The notes: generated from the sequence alone by a model not told the origin. A stretch of 64,000 nucleotides of DNA from JBBQUN01 sp963717115 (GCA_963717115.1 CAVQVO010000002.1:682001-746000), one strand, 5' to 3'; numbered from the stretch's first letter, positions 37,191 to 46,810 are shown. Numbers and translations are program-made.

Positions 37191-38147
37191 GTGCGCGACA
37201 TGGAATCGATCTGGGACCTGGTGACCGACAACGAGTCCGTCGCCGGAAAGCTCGTCACCACGGCCGTGATCATCGGCATCGCGATCGTCGTCGGGGCGAT
37301 GCTGGGTCGGCTCCTGGCCCGCCGGACCGACGACCGCTACCGCAAGTACTACACCCGCAAGACGACGACCTACGTCGTCGGGGTGATCGCCGTGATCGGG
37401 CTGGGCATCCTGTGGCGGCCGTTCGCCGGCCAACTGGGGCTCGTCCTCGGCCTGATCACCGCCGGCCTCGCGTTCGCGATGCAGGAACTGATCGGTGCGC
37501 TCGCCGGTTGGTTCAACATCGTGTCGGGATCGATCTTCAAGGTCGGTGACCGCGTCCAGCTCGGCGGCGTGCGCGGCGACGTGATCGACATCACCCCGCT
37601 GCGAACCAAGGTCATGGAGATCGGGTCGAGCGTCGACGACGACACCTGGGTCCGCGGCCGCCAGTACACCGGCCGTATCGTGGCGATCTCGAACAAGATG
37701 ACCTTCACCGAACCGGTCTTCAACTACTCCACCGCGTTCGACTTCATCTGGGAGGAGGTCACGATCCCCATCGCCTACCGCGACGACTGGCGGCTGGCCG
37801 AGACGATCATGACCGAGGAGGCGATCCGGATCTCCACGACCGAGGAGGCGACGGCGGCGCTGGCCGAGATGCTGAACCGCTACCCGGTGGCGCGAACCGA
37901 GATCGAGCCTCGGGTCTTCATTCGGGCCACCGACAACTATCTCCAGTTGGCGGCCAGGTTCGTCGTTCCGGTTCGCTTGGCGCGGTGGTGCAACGACGAA
38001 CTCACCCGACGGGTGCTCGCTCGCTTCGAGGAGGCGGGTGTCGAGGTCGCCTCCGAAACCACCGACGTGACCCTTCGTCAGGGAACCGACGCCGCCCAAC
38101 GCCCCCCGGCGTCGCCCGGCGGCTTCGGACCGGGGCCGGAGCGATGA
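37191..38147 (+). CDS. MscS-family mechanosensitive channel
   Basis: A 318-residue membrane protein with three hydrophobic helices (~15-40, 60-80, 85-110). The pore-lining third helix and the beta domain read GLAFAMQELIGALAGWFNIVSGSIFKVGDRVQLGGVRGDVIDI, a clear MscS signature. It would release solutes on osmotic downshift. The start is GTG 37191 or ATG 37200. The stop overlaps the downstream GH65 gene (ATGA at 38144-38147), which itself overlaps a USP gene, forming a three-gene operon that links osmotic release with disaccharide breakdown. Confidence 0.92.
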   Translation: MRDMESIWDLVTDNESVAGKLVTTAVIIGIAIVVGAMLGRLLARRTDDRYRKYYTRKTTTYVVGVIAVIGLGILWRPFAGQLGLVLGLITAGLAFAMQELIGALAGWFNIVSGSIFKVGDRVQLGGVRGDVIDITPLRTKVMEIGSSVDDDTWVRGRQYTGRIVAISNKMTFTEPVFNYSTAFDFIWEEVTIPIAYRDDWRLAETIMTEEAIRISTTEEATAALAEMLNRYPVARTEIEPRVFIRATDNYLQLAARFVVPVRLARWCNDELTRRVLARFEEAGVEVASETTDVTLRQGTDAAQRPPASPGGFGPGPER

Positions 38148-40207
38148 CCGAGACCGCCAGGTCGACCGCGCCTTCGGCCGAGATCGACCCTCGTTGGGTC
38201 CTGGGTTTCGAGATCAGCGCCGAGAACCGTCGCGCCATCGAGAGCCTGGTCACCCTCAGCGACGGACGCTTCGCCCGCCAGGGCCTCCCGATCGGACGGC
38301 CGGGCGTCCCCCGACCCGGTACGTTCGCAGCCGGCATCTACGACGACCGTGATGTACCCAGCCTGCTCGAACTCCCCACCCACCCGGTTCTGCGTGGACC
38401 GCCGGATCAGGGGCGGCGCCCCCGGGTTCGACTCGACCTGCGGCGAGGAACTCTCACAGTCGACGTCGAGGTCGACGGGGACACCGTGACGCTCTCGCAG
38501 TTCGCGTCGATCACCGATGCCGGTTTGAACGTGCTCGACGTGGTGGGCCCGGCGTCGCTCATCGAGGCACTGGACACGACGAGCCCTGCACCGCTCGTCG
38601 ACTCGGTCTCGAGCCGGCGTGGGGCGATCGTCGCCGCCCGCAGCCGCACGATCGAACCGGGCCCGGTGCGATCCCGGCTCACCGAGATCACGGCCCTCGC
38701 CAAGGCGCCTCCCGGCGACCGCGACGACCTGCCCCGGATCGCCGAGGGACGGCGCGGCAGGGTGGCGTCGCTCCGCCGGCAATCGCTGCAGACCACCCAC
38801 GAAGAGGCCTGGATCGCCCGATGGGAGGTGGCGGCGACCGACCTCCCGACCGAGCCCGACCTCGAGCTCGCCATCCGCTTCGCCCAGTTTCACCTGCTCC
38901 AATCGGCCAGCAACGACCCCGAGACCGCCATCGGTGCCCGAGGGTTGACCGGCAGCGCGTACCGGGGTCACGTGTTCTGGGACACCGACGTGTTCGTGGT
39001 TCCCGCCTTGGCGGCGATGGCACCGGGTCTGGCCCGCTCCGCGCTGGGCTATCGGGTCGCCCGGATCGGAGCCGCAACGGCACGGGCCCGAACCGAGGGA
39101 CGCTCGGGCGCCCGATTCCCCTGGGAGTCGGCCGACCGCGGGGACGAGGTCACCCCGACCGAAGGGGTCGACCTCCGAGGCCGCACCGTGCCGATCCGCA
39201 CCGGCGAACAGGAGGAACACGTCGTTGCCGACGTTGCGTGGTCGACGGTGCGCTACCTCGACTGGACCGGTGACGAGGTGTTCCGTCGGGGTTCGGCGAC
39301 GCAGATCCTGGTGGAGACCGCCCGGTACTGGCAGTCTCGGGTCGAGATCGACGACGACGGTTCCGGCCACATCCGGGGCGTGATCGGGCCCGACGAGTAT
39401 CACGAAGACGTCGACGACAACGCGTACACCAACGTGATGGCGATGTGGAACCTGGTCCGGGCGGCGCGGCACGTCGAGGTCACCGGACAAGTCGAGCCCG
39501 GTGAGCACCGGAGATGGCGCCAGACGGCGGAGTGCCTCGTCGATGGCTACCACCCCGAGGTGGGGCGACACGAGCAGTTCCAGGGCTACTTCGACCTCGA
39601 ACCGCTCCTCGCCTCCAGCCTCGGCGAGCCTCCCCTGTCGGCCGATGTGCTCCTCGGGGCATCTCGGCTCGCCCACTCCCAGGTCATCAAACAGCCCGAC
39701 GTCCTCATGCTCCACCATCTGGTGCCCGACGCCTTGCCCGCAGGCTCGCTCGGGTCCGATCTCGACTTCTACCTGCCTCGCACCGCTCACGGCAGTTCGC
39801 TGTCACCGGCCATCTGCGCGTCGTTGCTGGCCAGGGCCGGACGGCCTGACGAAGCACGTCGTTGGTTCGACCTGGCGGCCCGGATGGACCTCGACGACCT
39901 CAGCCGCACCACGGCCGGCGGTGTTCATCTGGCGACCATGGGCGGCGTCTGGCAGGCGGTCAACCAGGGATTCCTCGGCGTGCTCCCCAGCGAGGACGGG
40001 CTGCAGATCGACCCCCGGATTCCGCTCGACTGGGGCACGCTGACCCAGCGATTCCATTTCCGATCGGCGGTCGTGACGCTCCGGGCGTCGCACGACCGGC
40101 TGGAACTGACCAGCCCGAACCCCATCGCGATGACCGTGGGCGGCGAACCGGTGGTCGCACGACGGCTCGCGGCGACGCGCCGAGCGAACGCCTGGGAGAT
40201 CCGATGA
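38144..40207 (+). CDS. GH65 glycoside phosphorylase
   Basis: A 687-residue GH65 protein, slightly shorter than typical maltose or kojibiose phosphorylases (~750-780). The (alpha/alpha)6 barrel shows RGHVFWDTDVFVVPALAAMAP, the general acid in GPDEYHEDVDDNAYTNVMAMW, KQPDVLML, and the phosphate-binding HGSSLSPAI, so phosphorolysis is expected. The N-terminal beta domain is shorter than usual. Substrate (trehalose, maltose or kojibiose) cannot be decided. Intact, unlike the second GH65 gene at 13.4-15.7 kb. ATGA overlaps tie it to mscS and to the downstream USP. Confidence 0.9.
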   Translation: MTETARSTAPSAEIDPRWVLGFEISAENRRAIESLVTLSDGRFARQGLPIGRPGVPRPGTFAAGIYDDRDVPSLLELPTHPVLRGPPDQGRRPRVRLDLRRGTLTVDVEVDGDTVTLSQFASITDAGLNVLDVVGPASLIEALDTTSPAPLVDSVSSRRGAIVAARSRTIEPGPVRSRLTEITALAKAPPGDRDDLPRIAEGRRGRVASLRRQSLQTTHEEAWIARWEVAATDLPTEPDLELAIRFAQFHLLQSASNDPETAIGARGLTGSAYRGHVFWDTDVFVVPALAAMAPGLARSALGYRVARIGAATARARTEGRSGARFPWESADRGDEVTPTEGVDLRGRTVPIRTGEQEEHVVADVAWSTVRYLDWTGDEVFRRGSATQILVETARYWQSRVEIDDDGSGHIRGVIGPDEYHEDVDDNAYTNVMAMWNLVRAARHVEVTGQVEPGEHRRWRQTAECLVDGYHPEVGRHEQFQGYFDLEPLLASSLGEPPLSADVLLGASRLAHSQVIKQPDVLMLHHLVPDALPAGSLGSDLDFYLPRTAHGSSLSPAICASLLARAGRPDEARRWFDLAARMDLDDLSRTTAGGVHLATMGGVWQAVNQGFLGVLPSEDGLQIDPRIPLDWGTLTQRFHFRSAVVTLRASHDRLELTSPNPIAMTVGGEPVVARRLAATRRANAWEIR

Positions 40208-40968
40208 GCCGAGTCCTGGCCTTCGTCGACGGTTCGCCTTCGTCCTTCCCGGTGCAGCGCACCGCACGCCGGGTGGCCCAGTGGCTCGGCGCCGACGTCG
40301 ATGTCGTCCACGTTCGTGCCGATCCCGATCGACCGGCCACGGTCGATCCGACCGGGAAGCGGGTGATCGACGGGGACCCGGCATCGATCCTGATCGACGA
40401 GTCACAACGTCGCGACGTGGTCGCCGTGGTCATGGGGGCCCGCTCCATGGCGGCCAAGCCGGTCGGGCACCTGACACAACGACTTCTCGCCGAGGCCCTG
40501 GTCCCGCTGGTCGTCGTTCCGGCCGACAGTGCCGGGCTCGATCGCGCCAGTCGGCGGATCCTGGTTCCGCTCGACGGCGACCCGGCGACCACCGAGGCGC
40601 TCCGCCCCCTCGCCGGCATCCTCCAGGATCAGGGCGTCGATGTCCACCTCGTCCACTTCCTCGACAGTGGATCGGTGCCGCCGTTCATCGGCGCCGGCCA
40701 CGACCTCGAGATCCTCGCCGAGGAGTTCCGGATCCTCCACCTGCCGGACTGCAACGACGGCTGCGACCTGCGACTCGGCCATCCGGCGCAGCACCTGATC
40801 GAGATCCTGCACGGATCCCCGACCGGTGGGCCGGGATTCGATGCCCTGCTCGTCGCCTGGCATCGCAGCCTCCAGCCGGGACGGGCCGAAACGCTCCGTC
40901 GACTGTTACGAGAGAGCCCGGTCCCCTTGATCGTGGTCCCGATCGCCATCCGTCCGGAGGTCGACTGA
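40204..40968 (+). CDS. Universal stress protein, tandem and divergent
   Basis: A 254-residue protein with two USP-like halves: MSRVLAFVDGSPSSFPVQRTARRVAQ and RRILVPLDGDPATTEALRPLAGIL. The first half has MGARSMAAKPVGHLTQRL in place of the ATP-binding glycine motif, and the second is also degenerate, so it is probably a non-ATP-binding type. It is the last gene of the mscS-GH65-USP operon, with a 4-nt overlap. Confidence 0.8.
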   Translation: MSRVLAFVDGSPSSFPVQRTARRVAQWLGADVDVVHVRADPDRPATVDPTGKRVIDGDPASILIDESQRRDVVAVVMGARSMAAKPVGHLTQRLLAEALVPLVVVPADSAGLDRASRRILVPLDGDPATTEALRPLAGILQDQGVDVHLVHFLDSGSVPPFIGAGHDLEILAEEFRILHLPDCNDGCDLRLGHPAQHLIEILHGSPTGGPGFDALLVAWHRSLQPGRAETLRRLLRESPVPLIVVPIAIRPEVD

Positions 40969-40998
40969 GTCGACCCCGGGACAACCGGCGGATCGGGC

Positions 40999-41214
40999 TC
41001 AGCCCGGGGTTCCGTTCGGGACGCCGATCGGCGGGGCGTCCACCGCCCAGACGTATCCGAGTTGGAAGCGCCAACCGGTGGCACATCCGAGACAGCGGAA
41101 GACGATCTCGGGGTGCTCCTCGATCAAGAAGTCGTGGGATCCGCAATCCGGGCAGGACTCCAACGGCACGGGCTCGATCGGACCGGGCGGGACGGGACGG
41201 TCGATGGGGGCCAT
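40999..41214 (-). CDS. Small zinc-ribbon protein
   Basis: A 71-residue protein with two CxxC knuckles, CPDCGSHDF (C21, C24) and CLGCATGWRF (C41, C44), spaced as in a zinc ribbon. No other domain. Function unknown; small zinc ribbons often bind nucleic acid or act as redox/metal sensors. A DosR-like box and -10 (CAGGGT at 41220-41225) lie immediately upstream with only 5 nt between -10 and ATG, suggesting a leaderless transcript. Confidence 0.7.
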   Translation of the reverse strand: MAPIDRPVPPGPIEPVPLESCPDCGSHDFLIEEHPEIVFRCLGCATGWRFQLGYVWAVDAPPIGVPNGTPG

Positions 41215-41248
41215 GATTCACCCTGACCGGCCCCGATTCCGGGGACCA

Positions 41249-41262
41249 GGGACCAACGACCC
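41249..41262. promoter_or_regulatory. Bidirectional DosR-like box (zinc ribbon / glycogen debranching)
   Basis: GGGACCAACGACCC, nine of ten informative matches. On the minus side CAGGGT (41220-41225) is centred 33 bp away, before the zinc-ribbon gene; on the plus side CAGACT (41285-41290) is centred 32 bp away, before the debranching-enzyme gene. Confidence 0.65.
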
Positions 41263-41341
41263 TGACGCCGTCGGCTCCGGAGAGCAGACTGAATCGGGCA
41301 CGGTACGCATCGGGGACGGTGCAATGCCAGCGAGGAAGACG

Positions 41342-43471
41342 ATGTCGACCACTCCATGGACCTTCGACGGCGAGAGCACACTGACCGGTGGGTCGGTGAC
41401 GCTCGTCGACGGGAGCACCTTCCTGGTCTGCGACCCGAGCGGCGACATCGCCGGCCACGGGCCACAGGGCCTGTTCATGCTCGACACCCGGGTGCTCTCG
41501 TCGTGGCGTCTCACGATCGACGGCGAACCGGTCCAACCGCTGTCGGTCATCCCCAACGGGCCCTTTTCGGCAACGTTCGTCGGGCGGGTGATCGATCCGA
41601 AGGTGGCCGACGCACCGGCCACGGTCATCCAGTCGCGACATCTCGGTCACGGCATGCGGGAGGACATCGAGATCCGCCACTTCGGAGCCGAACCGGTCAC
41701 GGCGACCGTCGGTTTGCGCATCGGTGCCGACTTCGGCGGGTTGTTCGACGTGAAGGCCGGGCGGGAGACCGGCTGGAACGGACCCGTCACGGTGGCGGAG
41801 GACGGCGCGATCACCATCTCGGCCGACCCGGCCGGCCCGGAAGGCGGCGTCGACTCACTCGTCATCCGGTGCCTTCGACCACCGGAGTCGGTCGAAGGCG
41901 ATCGGCTCCTGTGGTGGCCCACCCTTCGCCCCGGCGAGACCTGGCACAACTGCTTCCTCGTCGGGGTCACCGCCGGGGGGACGGCGCTCGAGCCCACCCA
42001 TCGATGCGGTGAAGCCGTCCACGAGGCCATCCCGATGGCCAGGCTGCGGAACTGGCGGGATCGGGTCACGAGATTCGAAACCGACGACGCCGAGCTGGGA
42101 GCCGCGCTCGGTCGAGCGGCCGAGGACCTCGGAGCGCTTCGGATCTTCGATGCCGATCACCCCGAGCGGGTCGTGGTCGCCGCCGGCGCACCCTGGTTCA
42201 TGACCCTGTTCGGCCGTGATTCGCTGATCGCGAGCTGGATGGCGCTCCCCCTCGACCGCGAGCTCGCGGAGGGCGTGCTCCTCGAACTCGCCGACGCCCA
42301 GGGCGTGAAACACGATGCGAGGAGCGAGGAACAGCCCGGGCGGATCCTGCACGAGGTCCGCTTCGACGCCGATGCCACGAAGCTGCTCGGGGGGAGCGGC
42401 ACGTACTACGGAACGGTCGACGCCACGCCTCTGTTCGTCATGCTCGTCGCCGAGCTGGCTCGCTGGACCGGTCCGACTCCCACCGTGGTCGCGCTCATGC
42501 CGGCCGTCGATCGGGCCCTCGAATGGGTCGAACGGTTCGGAGACCGCGATGGCGACGGCTTCGTGGAGTACCTGCGCAGCGACAGCTCGGGACTCGAGAA
42601 CCAGGGCTGGAAGGACTCCTGGGACGGTGTGCGGCACCGCAACGGCGACATCGCCACCGGGCCCATCGCCCTGTGCGAGGTCCAGGGCTACGTCTACGCC
42701 GCTCAGCGGGGGCGGGCCGAGCTCGCACGGATCCTGGACGAGCCGGCGGAGATCTCCCGACGATTCGACCGACTCGCCGACGAGCTCCGCCAACGGTTCG
42801 ACGAACGATTCTGGCTGGAGTCCGACGGCTGGTACGCCATCGGACTCGACGGGGCGAAGCAGACCATCGGCTCCCTGACCTCGAACATCGGCCACCTCCT
42901 GTGGACCGGGATCGTGCCCGAACATCGGGCCGGTCCTCTGGCCGATCGTCTGGTCGACCCGTCGATGTTCACCGGCTGGGGCCTGCGAACCCTGTCGGCC
43001 GACAATCGGGCGTTCAATCCGCTCTCGTACCATTGCGGTTCGGTCTGGCCCCACGACACGGCGCTGGCGGTCGCCGGCCTGTACCGCTACGGCTTCCACC
43101 GCGAGGCATCCGTCATCGCCCGGGGTCTGCTCCGGGCCTCGGCTCGCAGCGGCGGCCGACTGCCCGAACTGTTCGCCGGGTTCGCCCGGGACGACCTCCC
43201 GGCGCCCATTCCCTACCCGGCCTCGTGTTCGCCGCAGGCCTGGGCCGCCGCCTCACCCCTGCTCCTGGCGCGGGCCATGCTCGGGCTCGACCCGGACGTT
43301 CCGAACAACCGACTGCACCTGCGGCCGCGACTTCCCGCCGGCGTGCATCGCCTGCGCTTCGACGACGTGTCGATCGGTGGCCACCGCGTTTCGATCTCGG
43401 TCGACGCCGACGGAGGCGTCGAGGTGACGGGTACCCCGCCGGGGATGCGTGTCGAGATCGACCGGGAGTGA
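41342..43471 (+). CDS. Amylo-alpha-1,6-glucosidase (glycogen debranching enzyme)
   Basis: A 709-residue protein. The N-terminal GDE_N_bis domain (TLVDGSTFLVCDPSGDIAGHGPQGLFMLDTRVLSSW) is followed by an (alpha/alpha)6 catalytic domain with WFMTLFGRDSLIASW, GLENQGWKDSWDGV, and NPLSYHCGSVWPHDTALAVAG. It hydrolyses alpha-1,6 branches, mobilising glycogen. The ATG at 41342 is preceded by gaggaaga; an in-frame ATG at 41324 is possible. A DosR-like box with -10 CAGACT lies upstream, which would place glycogen use under stress control. Confidence 0.88.
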   Translation: MSTTPWTFDGESTLTGGSVTLVDGSTFLVCDPSGDIAGHGPQGLFMLDTRVLSSWRLTIDGEPVQPLSVIPNGPFSATFVGRVIDPKVADAPATVIQSRHLGHGMREDIEIRHFGAEPVTATVGLRIGADFGGLFDVKAGRETGWNGPVTVAEDGAITISADPAGPEGGVDSLVIRCLRPPESVEGDRLLWWPTLRPGETWHNCFLVGVTAGGTALEPTHRCGEAVHEAIPMARLRNWRDRVTRFETDDAELGAALGRAAEDLGALRIFDADHPERVVVAAGAPWFMTLFGRDSLIASWMALPLDRELAEGVLLELADAQGVKHDARSEEQPGRILHEVRFDADATKLLGGSGTYYGTVDATPLFVMLVAELARWTGPTPTVVALMPAVDRALEWVERFGDRDGDGFVEYLRSDSSGLENQGWKDSWDGVRHRNGDIATGPIALCEVQGYVYAAQRGRAELARILDEPAEISRRFDRLADELRQRFDERFWLESDGWYAIGLDGAKQTIGSLTSNIGHLLWTGIVPEHRAGPLADRLVDPSMFTGWGLRTLSADNRAFNPLSYHCGSVWPHDTALAVAGLYRYGFHREASVIARGLLRASARSGGRLPELFAGFARDDLPAPIPYPASCSPQAWAAASPLLLARAMLGLDPDVPNNRLHLRPRLPAGVHRLRFDDVSIGGHRVSISVDADGGVEVTGTPPGMRVEIDRE

Positions 43472-43529
43472 GCCCGGTATCCGCGACCATCGATGGGCCA
43501 AGTCGCTCCGGAACCGACAAGATGGCGCC

Positions 43530-44450
43530 ATGCGCATCGGAATCAACGCCACGACGCTTCTTCGGCGGGCCGACATCCAGGGTTTCGTCGACCACGCCCG
43601 AACCGCAGAAGCCGACGGCTTCTCGAGCTACTGGCTCGCCGAGCTCCCGACCGGCGGATTCGACGCGCTCACCGTTCTCACCGTCATCGGCCAGTCGGTC
43701 GAGCGGATGGAGCTCGGTACGGCGATCGTGCCGACCTACCCTCGCCACCCGGTCGCCCTCGGTGGCCAGGCCCTGACGACGAGCGCCGCGATCCGGGGCC
43801 GTCTCTCGCTCGGCATCGGCATGTCGCACAAGACGATGATGGCCGATCTCGGGATCCACGACGACAAACCCATCCGCCACCTGATCGACTACCTCGAGGT
43901 CCTGATGCCGTTCATCGACGACGGCCGGGTGGATGTCCGAGGCGCGACGATCTCGGCAACCGCGTCCGTGCTCTACCCCACCGCGGCGCCCCCCGAGGTC
44001 ACGGTTGCGGCTCTGGGACCCCAGGCCTTGCGCGTCGCCGGCCGGTACACCGCCGGCACCAACCTCGCCTGGTGTGGCCCGAAGACCATCCGCGAACACA
44101 TCGTGCCCACCATCACTGACGCCGCCGACCGGGCCGGGCGGCCGGTTCCCCGGGTGATCGCCACGTTGCCGATCTGCGTCACCGACCAGGTCGACCGGGC
44201 CCGCACGGTGCTGACCGAAACCACTGCGATGTACGCGAGTCTCCCCTCCTACCAGGCGATGTTCGCCCGGGAGGGAGTCGAGGCCACCGGCGATCTCGGG
44301 TTGATCGGCGGAGAGAACGAGGTCGAAGAACGCCTTGCCCTCCTCGCCGAGAGCGGGGTGACCGACTTCGGGGCTTCGGAGTTCGGGCTCGATCCCGACG
44401 ACCGGGCGAGAACCCGTCGACTCTTGCGACGACTCGCCACACCGGGGTAG
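43530..44450 (+). CDS. LLM-class (probably F420-dependent) oxidoreductase
   Basis: A 306-residue luciferase-like monooxygenase-family protein. MRIGINATTLLRRADIQGFVDHARTAEADGFSSYWLAE, PTYPRHPVALGGQALT and RLSLGIGMSHKTM are typical of the F420-dependent actinobacterial subgroup. Substrate unknown. Transcribed after the debranching gene (58-bp gap); CAAGAT lies 6 nt before the ATG and could be its own leaderless -10. Confidence 0.88.
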   Translation: MRIGINATTLLRRADIQGFVDHARTAEADGFSSYWLAELPTGGFDALTVLTVIGQSVERMELGTAIVPTYPRHPVALGGQALTTSAAIRGRLSLGIGMSHKTMMADLGIHDDKPIRHLIDYLEVLMPFIDDGRVDVRGATISATASVLYPTAAPPEVTVAALGPQALRVAGRYTAGTNLAWCGPKTIREHIVPTITDAADRAGRPVPRVIATLPICVTDQVDRARTVLTETTAMYASLPSYQAMFAREGVEATGDLGLIGGENEVEERLALLAESGVTDFGASEFGLDPDDRARTRRLLRRLATPG

Positions 44451-44571
44451 TCGACTCGGCGGTCGGTCTTCGCCGGCGCCGACGATTGACCGTGCGTTGA
44501 TCCACAGGCCACGAGACGCCGAACCGCAGCGGCGACGATCGATCGGTCCCCATCAACGAGCTGGTGTCGCC

Positions 44572-45735
44572 ATGCCCGCCGAACGTCGTCCCCTGCCGCC
44601 TCCCCCGCTGTCGACCGAGCACTCTCCGCTCCACGTCGGCATCATCGCCCCACCCTGGGTGGCCGTGCCTCCACCGGTCTACGGTGGCACCGAACTAGTC
44701 ATCGACAACCTCGCTCGTGGCCTGGTCGAACGGGGGCATGCGGTCACCCTCTTCACGGTCGGTGACTCGACCTGTCCCGTGCCCCGGTTGTGGCTCCACC
44801 CGACCGCCGCCGGCACCACCGCCGACCTGCTCACCGAACTGGGTCATGTCGAAGCCGCCTTCGCCGCGCTGGCGAACTGTGACGTGATCCACGATCACAC
44901 GCTCCTGGGACCGCTGTGGTCGACGCTGTCATCGGCCACGCCCCCGGTCGTCACGACGTGCCACGGCGCATTCGTCCCGACGCTCACCACGCTCTACGAG
45001 TCCGTCGGTGAGCGGGTCGCCGTCGTGTGCATCTCGCATCATCAGCGCTCGACAGCGCCCTCGGTCCCGGTGGCGGCGGTCATCCACCACGGCATCGACG
45101 TCGACGGGTTCCCGGTCGGACGCGGCGACGGTGGCTATGTGCTCTTCCTCGGCCGGATGAGCCCCGACAAGGGCGTTCACCGAGCCATCTCGATCGCCCG
45201 CGCGGCCGGCCGGCGGCTCGTCATCGCCGCCAAGATGTGGGAGCCCGAGGAACACCGCTACTTCCACGAACAGGTCGAGCCGATGCTCGGTGACGACGCC
45301 TCCTTCATCGGTCCGGTCGGCGGAACCCGAAAGCTCGAACTGCTCGCCGGCGCCGAGGCGCTGCTCAATCCGATCCGTTGGCCCGAGCCGTTCGGGCTCG
45401 TCATGATCGAGGCGCTGGCCTGCGGCACGCCGGTGCTGACGTTCTCGGAGGGGGCCGCGACCGAGATCGTCGAGCACGAGGTCACGGGTTTCCTCTGTAC
45501 CGACGACGCCGACATGGCCGATCGTCTCGCCGCCGTGGGCGACCTCGACCGGTTGGTCTGCCGGCGCGCCGCCGCCCGCCGGTTCGGCGTCGACCGTATG
45601 GTCGATGAACACGTCAGCCTCTATCGAAACCACCTCGCTGGTCGGGTGCTCGGCCGTTCGGGCGTGATCGACCTCACCGGCACCGGTACGCAGAACCCGA
45701 TCGCCGACCCCATGACGTTGTTCGCCCGCTGCTAG
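44572..45735 (+). CDS. GT4-family glycosyltransferase
   Basis: A 387-residue GT-B enzyme. N-terminal half: PPVYGGTELVIDNLARGLVERGHAVTLFT; C-terminal half: LFLGRMSPDKGVHRAI and PEPFGLVMIEALACGTPVLTF with the EX7E motif that binds the nucleotide sugar. An ATG at 44572 is chosen over an upstream TTG at 44497. It retains the configuration of the sugar donor. Acceptor and donor are unknown; location beside glycogen genes hints at storage or cell-surface polysaccharide. Confidence 0.9.
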   Translation: MPAERRPLPPPPLSTEHSPLHVGIIAPPWVAVPPPVYGGTELVIDNLARGLVERGHAVTLFTVGDSTCPVPRLWLHPTAAGTTADLLTELGHVEAAFAALANCDVIHDHTLLGPLWSTLSSATPPVVTTCHGAFVPTLTTLYESVGERVAVVCISHHQRSTAPSVPVAAVIHHGIDVDGFPVGRGDGGYVLFLGRMSPDKGVHRAISIARAAGRRLVIAAKMWEPEEHRYFHEQVEPMLGDDASFIGPVGGTRKLELLAGAEALLNPIRWPEPFGLVMIEALACGTPVLTFSEGAATEIVEHEVTGFLCTDDADMADRLAAVGDLDRLVCRRAAARRFGVDRMVDEHVSLYRNHLAGRVLGRSGVIDLTGTGTQNPIADPMTLFARC

Positions 45736-45789
45736 TCCCGTGGCGGCGGGTTGGCGCTCGTGGCCGGTCGACGCTCGTGAGGCCGGCGC

Positions 45790-46179
45790 TCAGGAGTCGG
45801 CCCGCAACCGCAGGGCGTGGAGCAGATCGAGGCTGCTCAGGATGCCGACGGGCTGACCGCCCCGCTCGACGAGCAGATGATGGACACGGCGTTCGACCAT
45901 CAGGTCGGCCGCCTCGGCCACACCGGCATCGGCGTCGATCATCAGCGGCGCCTCGGACATGACGGTCGAGACGAGTTCGTCGTCGGGCCAGTCGTCGACC
46001 AGGTCGTGACTGGTCACCAGACCGACCACGTCGTCGCGCTGCATCACCGGAAGCGCATGGATGCCGAGCGTCAAGATGAGGTCCCGGGCCCGGCCGAGCG
46101 TGTCGGACGGCGCAACGACGATCGGCTCCACCGTCATCAGGTCATCGACGATCCGGGGATGCTCGCTGCCGTGGCTCAT
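45790..46179 (-). CDS. CBS-pair protein (Hrp1-like)
   Basis: A 129-residue protein formed by two CBS domains only: VDDLMTVEPIVVAPSDTLGRARDLILTLGIHALPV and VSTVMSEAPLMIDADAGVAEAADLMVERRVHHLLV. Stand-alone CBS pairs bind adenosine nucleotides and sense energy status; the mycobacterial DosR-regulon protein Hrp1 is of this type. The ATG at 46179 is preferred to an upstream TTG. A DosR-like box (46250-46263) with -10 GACGAT (46221-46226) lies upstream, shared with trxC. Confidence 0.88.
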   Translation of the reverse strand: MSHGSEHPRIVDDLMTVEPIVVAPSDTLGRARDLILTLGIHALPVMQRDDVVGLVTSHDLVDDWPDDELVSTVMSEAPLMIDADAGVAEAADLMVERRVHHLLVERGGQPVGILSSLDLLHALRLRADS

Positions 46180-46249
46180 GCACCCATCCAAGCCCGGATG
46201 TCCGGGCTCGGCCAGGGTCGATCGTCATGTCGTGCGGTCGGGCGTCCCG

Positions 46250-46263
46250 GTGACCTTCGGCTC
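46250..46263. promoter_or_regulatory. Bidirectional DosR-like box (CBS protein / thioredoxin)
   Basis: GTGACCTTCGGCTC, eight of ten informative matches. GACGAT (46221-46226, minus strand) is centred 33 bp towards the CBS gene; CACACT (46288-46293, plus strand) is centred 34 bp towards trxC. The geometry on both sides supports it more than the sequence alone. Confidence 0.5.
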
Positions 46264-46363
46264 TGACGACGCCACCGCTGGGTCCGGCACACTGGCGGGG
46301 AGTCGTCGCGGGCGAGACGTCGACGATCGGGAACTCGAGCCGCAGCGGCAAAGGGGAGGCACC

Positions 46364-46798
46364 ATGGCCACGTCGGGCAGGGAGACGAGGTGTCCGAACT
46401 GTCGGACCCGGAACCGGGTTCCGGTGGTCGCCATCGGACGACCGCGATGCGGCACGTGTCGTACCGACCTGCCCTGGCTCGTCGATGCCGACGACGACGA
46501 GTTCGACGAACTCGTCACCCGCTCGACCCTCCCGGTCCTGGTCGATCTGTGGGCCCCCTGGTGTGGCCCGTGCCGGATGGTCGCCCCGATCCTCGAGCAG
46601 GTGGCGGTCGAGAGGGCCGGTCGACTGCGCGTCGTGAAGGTGAACGTCGACCAGGCCCCCCGGGTGTCGGCCCGGCTCGGCGCCCAGAGCATCCCGACGA
46701 TGGTCCTGTTCGACGGTGGCGCCGAGGTCGGTCGGCAGATCGGCGCCATTCCGGCATCGGCGGTGGACCAGTGGCTCGACCGATCGCTGTCCTCGTGA
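46364..46798 (+). CDS. trxC: Thioredoxin 2 with N-terminal zinc ribbon
   Basis: A 144-residue protein of the TrxC type. The N-terminal zinc ribbon has CPNC (C10, C13) and CGTC (C29, C32), and the thioredoxin fold carries WCGPC (66-70) with the cis-Pro in QSIPTMVLFDGG. It reduces protein disulfides in the cytoplasm; zinc-containing TrxC proteins are usually stress-induced. AGGGGAGG lies about 5 nt before the ATG. Divergent from the CBS gene across a shared DosR-like box. Confidence 0.93.
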   Translation: MATSGRETRCPNCRTRNRVPVVAIGRPRCGTCRTDLPWLVDADDDEFDELVTRSTLPVLVDLWAPWCGPCRMVAPILEQVAVERAGRLRVVKVNVDQAPRVSARLGAQSIPTMVLFDGGAEVGRQIGAIPASAVDQWLDRSLSS

Positions 46799-46810
46799 GA
46801 TCGTTGCGGT

